A stretch of 60,000 bases of DNA from Lineus longissimus. Its lineage: Eukaryota > Nemertea > Pilidiophora > Heteronemertea > Lineidae. This document shows, piece by piece, positions 11,401 through 23,521 of the stretch. Position 1 is the stretch's first letter. Each line of letters starts with the position of its first letter. The notes beneath the pieces are model-generated. The model had not been told where the DNA came from and did no database searches. It saw only the letters and a program-made list of their open reading frames with translations. The stretch lies in contig NC_088320.1 in NCBI RefSeq assembly GCF_910592395.1, positions 4,838,001 through 4,898,000 of the forward strand. The letters are read 5' to 3'. The position numbers and the translations under genes were made by a program.

Positions 11401-14400
11401 ATTGAATGATGATGTTATCTACCGTCCCGATTTGCCTCTTCAATGGCAAACACGTGGCTCATTTAGAAGCTTGGGGATCAAATTCGACCTGGATAGCAAT
11501 GATTACACGGAAACGAATTATCGCACAAAGCTTAAAGACTTCCAGGCTACCTTAAATGCCTGGACGGCTAGGAACTTGACAGTATTTGGTCGCATCGTCA
11601 TTGTCAAATCCCTTGCTTTGTCTAAACTGGTACACCTTTTCATGGCTCTACCTAACCCACCAAGACATATTCTTGACGCTCTCCAAAAGCGAATTTTTGA
11701 ATTCATCTGGGGAAACAAGAGAGACAAAATCAAACGTACAACAATGTTTAATAGCTACGAAAATGGTGGTTTCAATGTTCCAAATGTTACTCTCTTTTGT
11801 CAATCACTTAAATTGTCTTGGATCAAACGGCTGATTAAGCTTGACAAGGTTACCCCCTGGAATACTTTACTGGTGTCCACTCTAGAGGATTATGGTGGAC
11901 ACTTTATCTGGTATAGTAATGATAACAATTCCTCGTTTTTATCCAAACTTAACCCCTTCTGGAAGGATGTTTTCGGTGCTTGGGTGTCTCTGGTCAGTAG
12001 TGAAATAGATCGCAACTAAAATATTGAGGACATTTTAAAGCAGCCATTATTTCATAACAAATATATCAAAATCAATGGGAGGAGTATATTTTACAAAGGC
12101 TGGCACGAAAGTGGTGTACAATTTATTAATCAAATTATAGATGACGATGGTAACTTTCTCACTTGGGAAAAGCTCTCACCTGAGTTTACGGGTAATGTAC
12201 ACTTTCTGCAGCACAAGGCTCTGGTTGATGCCATACCAAAGAATTGGAAAAAGCGTATAAAGGAAGGCGGATGTAAACTGGTCGAATTTATGCCGGTAAA
12301 TATTGCTGCTATTAAAAACTGTGCTAAACCAACTCAAATATATTATAAAAGGGTGATCAAAATGTATGCAACATGTCCGGATAAATCACAACGCAAATGG
12401 GAAAACTTATTTGGAGAGGACATTGATTAGTCATCAATCTATTCAATTCCATTCATTTGTACGAGGGAGACCAAATTGCGATTTTTCCAGTTAAAAATAC
12501 TGCATCGTATTTTGCCCACCAATGTCCTCTTGCATAAATATGGCATTAGCGAATCCAGAATGTGCAGCTTCTGTGGCTTTTACACGGAAACTTTGGAACA
12601 TGTCTTTTTTGAGTGTACCCACGCAAAGTCAGTATGGTTGCGATTGTCAGAGTGGCTCTCGGATCATGGCGAACAATTTCTACCAAATCTCCGAGAAGTA
12701 ATTCTGGGAGATCCTCGTTCATCGGAACTGGTCCAGCATATCAATTTAATTGCAAAACAATTCTTGTATCACTGTAAACTCAGACAATCGCAACCATTCT
12801 TCAGAAACTTATTATCAATGATACGGTTCACGTCGAGATTAGAAAAGATCTATCTCAGACACGATAAGTTCATGATGAAATGGGGCCTTCTCATAGATGC
12901 CCTGGAAAATATAGCATAACATACACTGTACATTTCGTCGAGTAATTGCACGCTGACCCACTTTTGCCTTGTTATCTGTAGCCGCAAAAGGAATTTACTA
13001 TACCCTGAACCGTTTTGAACAACAAGGTCGCCATCTATCGTTTTATATTGTAACAATATTATGTACTTGCATGCCCTCTTATTCTGTAGAACTTCATGTA
13101 ACAGTTGTGTTTTTGGTGAATAAAATTATCAATTACAAAAACAATACTCTCTGATTTGTTTGAGCTGTATCAGCACATCACAGTTGCAACACAGAGACAC
13201 ATACGCAACAATCATGAGACCATCGCATAGTCATCCTAAAACTGTGTGTACTTCACATTTTGAAAAATATTCTGTCGCAAGCCGTATATACACGGTCAGC
13301 GATGTTTGATTTCACAACCGCAAACCGTATAATCACGGTTTTTCAAATTTAAATTTTCCGCACTGTCACAAAATAACACTACTCACTTCTCTTTTGTTTC
13401 TCTGACTCTGTGTTCGATGCTCTCCTTCTCGACTATCTGCTTCCTCCGGAGGTATTCATCAGCGTTCATGTTCTCCCACAGAATCAACTGTTTCTCTTCA
13501 TTGTCCGCAAAACGCATTTCTAGAAATTGAAAACATTCACTTTGAAAATGTTCATTTGAAATTGAAATTTGTACTGTGAATACATGTGAAGTATGATCAA
13601 ATTTTTATGATTCCCTAGTCAGTGTTAGCAAACGATCAGAGAAGACAAGTGCTGTCACAGCTGATTACCACAAAATTACCCGGTACTTACTTAACTCGCG
13701 ATCTTTATCAAAGCACTTTTTGCAGCACCTTTGCGCCAACCATTTAAATATCACGAAAATATGGTAGAATATAATCAAGGGTGGACTGACAGACGGGCGA
13801 TAAAAATATTCTTCAATGAGAAAGTAGCGCTGGAAATGCCAGACTAAGTCTGTATTGTCCTGGATTCTACTGAACGTGTAGCTATGAACGAAAAGAGGAG
13901 AAGTGGAGTGAAAGCTGAGTGGAAACTAAGGCATGCAAGGCAAGCAATTACACCAGATATTAACATGATGGACAAGCACAACAGCAGACTCTAGATTCAC
14001 CGATCTCACACCATGTCGGATTATGATAGCAAGGCCAGCCTCTCTGAAGGAAATTGTCAAGGAGAACAAGTCCTTTTTTGTTCACCCCATTAGACAGAAG
14101 AATCTAAAGAGGCATTGAATACTTGTCCATCATGACACAGCACTGGAAAGGTTTAGATATGCAATGTACACGGAGATAAAGCCTTTTGAGCGAGACAGCT
14201 GAAAAGAATAGAAAACTAAAAATTAATATGCAAAACTTAGGAAGGCTGTCTATGAAGCAGGGGTGGAGAGATTAAAGGCCTGGTTCAACTAAAACAGTTT
14301 CTCGCCTTGTTCCCACATAGTAGGACTAATCTGGCAACAAGGGTAATTGGTTATTCAAATTACCCACTGGCACCGTTGATCGGGAATGGATGTATCACTA

Positions 14401-17400
14401 TCCACAAATGACTGCACGAGTACCAGCGGGTAATTTTCAATTAACCTTTAATTACCAAACATAAACTGCAGGAGCCAAGTGTAGGTTTTACCATGGCATC
14501 GATCAAATTGAGAAACTGCTTTATTTGAATCAGTCCTTAAGAAGTTATAGATTGGCTCTAAACTGCTCTACCGAACTGTTTAGTTCAACGTGTGGGCCTG
14601 GCTAATAACTAAGATTGTCAATTGGACAAAACATAAAATCTTTTTTGATAAGTAAGTGGTTTTGCATAATTACTCTTCTTCTTTTCTTTCAAAAATTTGA
14701 AAATTGAATTAAAAAGTTTTAAATTGTTCTAGTTCTGGTCCCAAATTGGTTGTTTCCATTCAATTTGACTGTTCTAATCAGGACACCCCTCTATTAAGGA
14801 CAGCATTTGTCAGTCCCGAGGATGTCCTTCTTTTACGAATCACAGTCTTAGTTATTAGCTAGATGCCGAAGTTGTCGTAAACAGAATGTGATGTTTTGTA
14901 ATAAGGACTCACTGAACCCTCTCTGTCTGCCCTTTATTTTGCAGCAACGTCCGCAACCCTTGAGAACAACCCATTTCATGAGCAGGTACAGATGGTTGAT
15001 GAATATCAACGGAGGCGCTATGTCGGGCCGCTCGTAGTACTCGTAGATTAAGAAATAGCGCTGGAAGTACCAGTGCAGATCGGTGTTCTCTTGTATTTTA
15101 CTGAATGTGTAACTGAAGAAAAATGGAAAATAAAAAAATAGCGATGAGAATGAGATGACAGATGGGTTCGGTGCATGCTGGGTAGAGGCCCTCCACAGGT
15201 TTTCGTCATCTTCTCTGAAGAAATTGAAACTGATACAATTTGACAGAGGACACAGAAAACAAACTGTAAACTTCCAAATTTTTTCCAGGAATTTAATTTT
15301 TTCAGATTAGCAAATAACAAAAAGTGCTCAAACCAACAGCTATTAGTGCAAACTTACTGAACCCGTGGGTCGTGTTGCTATGGCAACTGCGACAACAACA
15401 CGCCACCACGAACTTCATCACTGCATAAACGTGGCTGAGAATGATCAAGGGTGGGGCCACATCGGGCCGCTCAAAGTATTCATAAATTAGAAAATAGCGC
15501 TGAAAGTTCCAGTGAAGGTCAGTATTTTCTCGCACTTTTTCAAAAGTGTAGCTGAAATGGAAACAAACAATGGAACGTTTGAAAGAAACGATGCATTCTG
15601 AAGACTATGTCTCATCTCTGAAAAAGAACAAGTCAAAAAACAATTCCACGAAATACAAAATATCTTTCAGATCACTCAACATTTAGTTTTCCCTGAGACT
15701 AAAGAGTACTATTTTTGCACCATCTTTCTAAAGTCTCCGAGCCAATTAGATCATAATTTACAACCAGCTAATCTCTCTGTGCAAATAAATTTGCAGAGAA
15801 AATGCAAAACGAGTTATGGGCTGAAAGAGCTAATCTAAGCAGGGAATAAGAGAAAGATCAGACATTTGGTCCAAGAGAAGGTCCCCGGTACGTACCTGAA
15901 CATGGCAATAAGTAGATTGAACATGAGTACATTGGTGAAGAGGATGTACATGCCCATCATGATCGGGGTGACGATGCCCTCGACAGAGCACCCCTCCTGA
16001 GACTGGGGAGCATTCGAACATGACACTGTAAATAAACAAACAAACATACTGTTGAACCTCCCTTAGCGGACACCCCTGCCCCCCTTTTTTCGGTGACCGG
16101 AAAGTTACAAAAGTCAGTCAAAAGGAAGCAATTTTTCACTGAATTTACAATTGAGATTGACTTTCAGATACTAGTGAAACACATCTGAGAGCATCTCAGT
16201 TTCAAAGTTTTCCTTCGGGGTGGTCCCCCAGAGTTCTCTTAGACTGGCTACACTCCCTTTAAATAATCCTTTGGAGAGTGGTTACCACTTCTGATGAAAA
16301 GAGACAGCCCTTCATATTTTCAATTTATAGGGAGTGATTCAGCTCTCAAAAGCCAACGCAGGGAGTGAAAAATCAATCAAATGCAATTCTCAAATGTGAA
16401 AGCTTGGCACTTACATTCAAGTTCTCCAAGAAACATTTCTATTTCTCCTGTCATCTGCCAATAGGACCTCCTGATGACATTCAGGACCAAGATGCCATCG
16501 GCAGATGCGTTAGGGTAGAGGATGGCGTGCTGGGCGACGCCAAAACCGACCATGAACACCATCAAGATGATCATGAACCATAGCAGATCAACCATCTGAA
16601 AAACAAACAGGAGGAATTCATTTTAGGGTGACTATAGGCAGGAACTTGACAGGCCAGAAGCTAACTTTTTCGACTTGGGGGCAAAAGGCTCTTTGGACTT
16701 AAGGCAGCAACATGATTTTTGAAATTTTTTCGCCAAAATCATGGTTGAAAACTAATTTTCTTGTGACTTCTGGGGGAGCATTTGCACCCCTGCTCCCCAC
16801 CCCAGCTAGTCAAACCGGTCATCATTGGGCGTACAAGCGAGAACAGTTCTGATGAAATGAGAGATGAGAGAGACCCCTATTGATAAGACTTACCATTCGG
16901 CCAATCATCACCAGGACCGGCCCAAGTTGTTTGAACACCGAAAAGATGTGTAACAACCGCAAATAAAACGTTAGGAGATTGATCGCCAAGACGATCCGGG
17001 CTGCGCGAAATGTCAACGTATTGTCCGGGATCGCTCGCAAAATCATCCCAGTCAGGAACAGCAGTAACGTTATCACATCCAGAATATTCCAAATATCGGT
17101 GATGTAACTCCATAACTTCAGCCGGATGCTACTGGCATCATCTTGCGCAATCTGTTGTGACAAAATGAAAGGAGTAGCAGAAGTTATTTTGAATGAAGAA
17201 TGTTAAACGCTGCGAATGATCAAATTGAAATGAAATCCAACTGTCTCAAAACATTGTTAATAAGCACCGCACATCTCTTATCACAACACTCAAGCCTTGC
17301 TGGGATGAATATTTACCTGTCTAACTTCTTCGGCAAATAACGTGAATACCCAGACCATGAGGACGATCTCCTCCGCGGTGACCGTCGGATTGAAGGTCAC

Positions 17401-20400
17401 GAGGAGGATCACACTGTACAGCAACAGGAAAGCGATGTAGAAAATCTGAAAATGAAAACAAACGCTTTGTGTAGAACGAATTGAGAATTATCACCCCAGG
17501 CAAGCAAAGGAAATTGAGTCTTCACATGTGCTACAGAGCTACAGGGGCTGAGTGTTTCGGGCTAATTGCCTTCCCACTTTTTCTCGTCCCAAGAGAGGGA
17601 ATTGATATAGGAAGTTACAAGTATGATTACTTTGTAGTAAAGTGAACAGCCCAAGGTTAGCACCGACACAACATAGTGTTATGATTTTAACTTACGCAGT
17701 TGTAGATGAAGGTGATCATGGGAGCGCTGAAAAACGTCACGATCCGTTCCCAGCAAGTCAGCTTCTTCCCCGAGTCGCGCAGATCTATTCCGCTATCCTG
17801 TAAATTCTCTGAGCTCCACGTCTCTTCTAGCACCCTGGTAGAGAGATTGGAAAAAGACAAAGTAAAATAGAAGCTCTTTAGTCGGGACACCCTAAGCTCT
17901 GCTCACATGACAAGCTTAATTACAATGAACATCAGTGTGTTTAGAATATTGACAGGAAATTTCAGCCCAAGCTCACAACTGTGTCCTTCCTATACTGTCG
18001 AGGGGTACCGGAGGACAGCTTGGAAACGGGTCATTGCTCTCTAATAATGTCTTTACTTACATATTTCCATCAATAGTGTCGTTTAACTCGAAGCTGTCTG
18101 TGCCCATGTGATGGAGAGATGGACGTGTCTGAAAAAAGACGGATGAAAAAATTCCAGACAAACATTCCTTGAAAATGTATCAATAAATGAAAATAGCAGT
18201 GTTCTCCACAACTTTTCTTTAACCCTTTGATGACAATGATAATGTTTTCGATGATTGTATATGCATGACACATTCAAGGATATGCATATGCAGCTCTTCA
18301 GGAAGGCAAAATATGGCTTTTTGTGCTTGCCTTTAAAAACACTTTGATGACAAAAGAGATGCAATAATAAATCAGAATGACAATCGGGCAAACATATCAA
18401 AACAGAAGCATGAAGAATAACACAGTGGTCAATTCTTTCTTAACTTTTTTATCCTGCATCATTAATTTTCATTAAGTTGTTATCAATTATATCAAGCATG
18501 GACATGTATTGTTAAAACTTCTGAATTTTTTTCCAGCTAAACTTCATCAGAATACACTCAGTCAGCATGGTCAAATATTGGTCGCGAAAATGGAGTTAGT
18601 AGTAAAATGCAGTTACGTAGGCCAGGTTGTTTCAGATGAGCTTCTTGGCAAACTGAGTACGAATATATTACTCGTAAGCAAAAATAACAAAAAATTAAAT
18701 TACAACTCCATGTCTTACCGCAAGTGCAGAAAGAGTAGCAGAGCCCCGCTAAAATTAAGAATAATCTATTTTTCAAAAAGCACTAATGATATAAAATTAA
18801 CTGTGCTGCAGCTGTGCTAGTCAAATGACACCCCGCAGCCAAAATCAGTCCTTTGTTTAAGTCTTTGGCCACCTGACCTTATCAAGAGCATGTTGCCAGA
18901 GACTATGCAGTTGTTTCTCAGTACAGAGGGGAGCGCTAGCTAGTTAACCTCTAATTAACTACTTACCACCTCCGACTAAGACTTATTACAACAATACTGC
19001 ATTATTACTACCGGTATGCACATGATGTGTAGGCTCACTCCATTGGCCACAGAACATAATGATGATGATGATGATAATGCCACCTTTTCTTGAAAAATTT
19101 GGTTCAAGTTAATCTGAAGACTTGAAGTATCTACTAATCAACACTTCTCAGAATTTAACTCTTTAACCACCATTTGATCATCATTGGAAGTTTTCAAATA
19201 CAAATTCTCTAGAATTTTGTTGACCAACGGAGTCGGCCTTCCAAAAATTACCTGGTCTACAGTAGCAAAGGCTCATGCAAGTGCAAAAAGGATAAGGGAA
19301 ATGTTAGAGGCATATCTTACCAAACCAGTAGTGTTTGTTTTTGTTAGCTAAAAAGAAAACAGGCAATTAGGTTGGAATTGCATTGAACATGCAATTAGGT
19401 TGGAATTGCAGTGGACACGTGCAATTACAAATTACGTAGATTCAGAACCCTAAAATGTATCTCCCATGAAACTCTGCACGAAACGCTATAAAGGGCTATG
19501 ATAAACTGGTGAATATTCAATGACTTTGTGCTTTTACGCAAAGGACACAATGCATGTTATGGCTTTCTTAGACAAATATCTTACCATGCCAGGAAATAAA
19601 GCCTAGAAATAAGAATTACCATTAACACCTTCACGGACGTAAATTTACGTCAAACTTAACATCTGATTGCTGGAGATCTGACGTTAATCTACGTCACTTT
19701 TTACATTTTGGGGGAATGGAAAACCATCTGAGTTTTGGGCTGCTCTTTGCTATGCAAATAGCACTGAACCATGATCAATTTTCATGTCACTGGCTGTGCT
19801 ACTTTAAGATTTCTGGAGGCCGATGACTCGGCCAGCACTGGTGTGTGTGTGATGGAGAGGCTATGGGCCCAATGGGACAAAAAAGCTTAAGACAAGTCAT
19901 AGCCATAGTAAATAAAGTGAACCCTTCGAAACATAGCCTGTGGCATGAGAAGCCTTTGAAGTAAGTCCTCGATGCATGTTTTGTAATGAAAGATTTTTAA
20001 AATATCATTTGGAAATTGTTTACTCTTGGACTGCTCATACCTGTCTACGTTTCATTCTTTTCGCCTCTTCCTCCAACTCAATGTCCAGAACCTCGGCGGC
20101 CTTGGGTTCATCTTCCCGATAGAAGATCAGCGCTGGCACCATTACTGGGAAGAACACGCAGACGAAAACCTAAAGGTAGGAAAGAGACCTTTTCACAATA
20201 ATGTTCCGTTCTTTGCACTAGGCCATCACAGGGTTCATAGTCAGTGCTCCATCTTCTGTGTGTACTTAATTGTGATTTCTAGCAAAAGTACTACACGGGC
20301 CCACAGACACCAACATACCAATTGCTATTGGGATTCAAGTTTGGTCCAAGAACTCACCCTAAATGGTCCATTGTCATTGGTCATCTTCCCGCGCCAGATG

Positions 20401-23400
20401 CTGTTCAACAGACTCTGACAGCACGAATGCGAGATAAAGATCTTGTTATCTGCGTGCACCGCCAAGAGTAGTGACGTTGCCATCCCATAGTTTGGTAACT
20501 CTCGCACGAGGAGTAACTGGGCCTTCTGGTCGTCCGCCTGGTAGCACTCCTTCAGGACTCCAAGAGCTAGGCCTTCGTAGTGTCTGAAAAAAATTCATTA
20601 AGTTATAGCTTGTGTCATAGTACCAACAAATTGGTTATGTTCAGTTGACTTATATGTACAGTTAAGGGATTGGGTCGAAAAAGAAGAAGCAGACTCACTC
20701 TATCATCATGTCGATTTTTTTCTGTATCTCTGTATCCTGCGTCTTTAGACGCAGGCCCTTGAGCAGGTTACACGCAGTTAATGCAGCGGGAATCGCATCC
20801 TTTCCCTCGCCCCAGAACACTTCCGACAAATCATTGCGTAACATCAAGACGGACCAGATGAACAACTCCCGTGATGGGTCGTCAAAGTCGGTGGGAATGA
20901 TGATTAAACCGGTGTCGGGATCTGAAATATTTGTATGATTTTGTTTAATATTGAAAATATTTGAATTTTGCGAGTATTTTGATTTCACAGTATTTGCAAA
21001 TCTCAACTTAAGAAGGACACAAAAACGTCAACTCTAATGCATTAGCCATTATTTTTTAAAAAACAAAAAAAAGAAAAGATAAAAGATATTAGGTTTCCTG
21101 CCAATCCTCCTTCACAGACTTTGAATCAGCAGCACAACTGGCAGAAATTGTAACAAAATTACCAGGTTTGTGTCTGGTTGCAAATGCGCACAGATGATCA
21201 CTGCAGCAAAATCTGGTGTGCGCATGTGCATGTGCACAAAATCGGGAAATTCGAAGAAGAAGAAGAAGACTCACCGATCTGAGCATCATCTCGAATCAGT
21301 GCAACAAAACTAGTGACGCTTGCCGTTTTCTCCACTGTATTTGACAAGACCAATTCCGCGTCCACCTTCTTATAGCGATCGTTTCGGAGGTAAAGGGGGT
21401 GATAGAAGTCGCCCATCAGTTCGTGTATCAGGTTCCCAATGACTTTAAAGTTGAAGTATTTCTGGCTCTGAATAGAAAGAGAAAAACTGACTGCTGAGCA
21501 CAATTTTACTTCATTGGAAGACTCCAACAACAGATTTCTTTCAAAAAAACTCCTTTCTACTTTCCCAGGACTGGCTGTCTCGGCAAGTTGGAAGGCCTGT
21601 CTGATTCTTAGCAATCTGGGGAACTGATTTGCCAGGGTGCTATCATTTATTACCTTGTCTTTATTTGTCTTGAGAAGCAGCTGATAAAGTAGGGAGTTCT
21701 TGGGGATCTGAAACAAATAAGAGCAAATGTTTTTTATACATCCATTCGTGTTTCTCTTGAACTTGAAACCACAATGTCCAGCCTACTCAAACCAGGATTT
21801 GGTGGAACCTCTCTTAGCGGACACCTCTGTAAAAAGGACACCCTCTCTATTGAGGACACTGATCTTGGTCCCAAATTGGCAAATTTCATTCAATGTGACC
21901 TCTGCAATCAGGACACCTCTCTATAAAGACAGTTATTCTTAGTCCTAAGGGCGTCCCTAATAGAGAGGTTCTACTACTGTATACTAATCACATTACAAAC
22001 AAGCAAACCTCATTGTATAGCAGCAGCAGACGACGTAACGTGAGGAAGTCCTTGAGATTGACGCCATTTTCTATGAAGAGTTGAGCGAATTCATAACGGT
22101 CCAACATCAGTACTGTATACATCACATCGTGGAGCTCTTTTTGCTCCCATCGCCTGTCGTCTGTAAACAACATCTCCTTGCAGACGTCAATACGATTCCA
22201 GGCAATGGCAAGTCGCAGCTGATCCATTGCTTGATCCTTATTGGCTGAAATACATTTTAAAATTGTTGAATTTTGAGGTAGCATTCTCCGATCTCTATTT
22301 CAGCGGAGTTGGCTCACCCTGATGCCGATAGGATGGGTGAAACGGAACGTCAACACCATATCAATTACAAATTTCAAGTCTTTAATGAATGATGTAGACC
22401 GTTAAATTCAAGGAAACGTACCTTTGAGCATAGCATAAAGAATCGCCAGATCGATATCCTTGGCGGATTCCGGGCTGTCCAACTGAAAGACCGTGATTAG
22501 GTCCCGTTTCTGCAAACTCTGCTTGACCCAGTCGAGACATTTGACAACATCTGGGACGCCTAACTCGTCCTTGATCATCTGCATGATTTGGTGGATCAGG
22601 GCGTCATCCATCACGGTCGTGGCCCTGGAAAATATTCAGGTATTCATATCAAAGAGAGCCTTTTGCCCCCACCCCAAAGACCAGAAAGCTGGCTACACCC
22701 CTGAAGTAAAAACAAGTACTGATTTTAAGATAATCTTATCATAAAGAATCATAACACCAACAGTGTCTTACCTTTTCTGAGTTTTGCCAAACTGATCTGT
22801 AACTTCGATTTCTTCCGCCCGGGAATTAGCAAAGGCGTAACCGAGGATATCAGCAGCCCGCCCGGAGCCGCGGACAATCACCGCGGGCGTTCCGTTCTCC
22901 ACGGCACTCTTGACCGTCTCCAAGGTACCCGGACCACCCTCCAGGACAACACAGACGATAGGGATGGAAATTGCGTCTGAAATGTGAATTCTCTACTTGA
23001 GCAATGATGCTTAAGGCCGGTTTTCGGCCAGTTGGGGATCTATTGATGAAAAGTAATTGTCACTTCGTGGCTGACTTGTTCAGGGCTGCTTTTGGGGGTC
23101 TTTTTGGGTGAAAATTGCTGAAATCCAGGGAAATACGGGAAACACATAAACATGTTACAGGATCAAAAGGGTTAAAAGCGATTTCACTCACCATGCCCAG
23201 TGTTGGTTTTCATCTTGGAGATGGCCCCTTCTAGTTGACCCCGGAAGTTGATCTCGACGCCAAACTGATGCTGAGTGCCATTATCGACGAGGATGAAATG
23301 GGAATGATTGTTATCGAGGGCGCTCCCTGGCTCTTTCTTGTTGTCGTAGGGCTCCATCCGATACTCTGCCGGCCATTTACCCTGAAGAGGAAAACCAATA

Positions 23401-23487
23401 CGTCACTCTGGAGTTTTCTCTGTTCAATATATTTTTGGTCAGTTGGCGATTGAGAGTTCTGTTCATGTTGATGTTTTCCTCAACTTA

Positions 23488-23521
<34 letters not shown>

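Larger units (their letters stand above)
7586..13141 (+). mobile_element. Full-length L1/Tx1-type LINE (5,556 bp), antisense in intron 23
   Basis: Non-LTR retrotransposon bounded by perfect 16-bp target-site duplications. It has a 115-bp 5' UTR, an L1-like ORF1, a 614-bp spacer, an endonuclease/reverse transcriptase ORF2 and a 3' UTR of about 220 bp with AATAAA and a short A-rich end. An apurinic-type endonuclease at the ORF2 N-terminus with an L1-like ORF1 points to the L1/Tx1 group; the exact clade is not determinable by eye. It opposes host-gene transcription. The intact duplications argue for fairly recent insertion, but ORF2 carries two nonsense codons, so this copy cannot move on its own. 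Confidence 0.93.

Noticed and set aside
19255-19259. 5-nt candidate microexon between tgtag and gtaatt
   Set aside because: Not a multiple of three and far too short to support.
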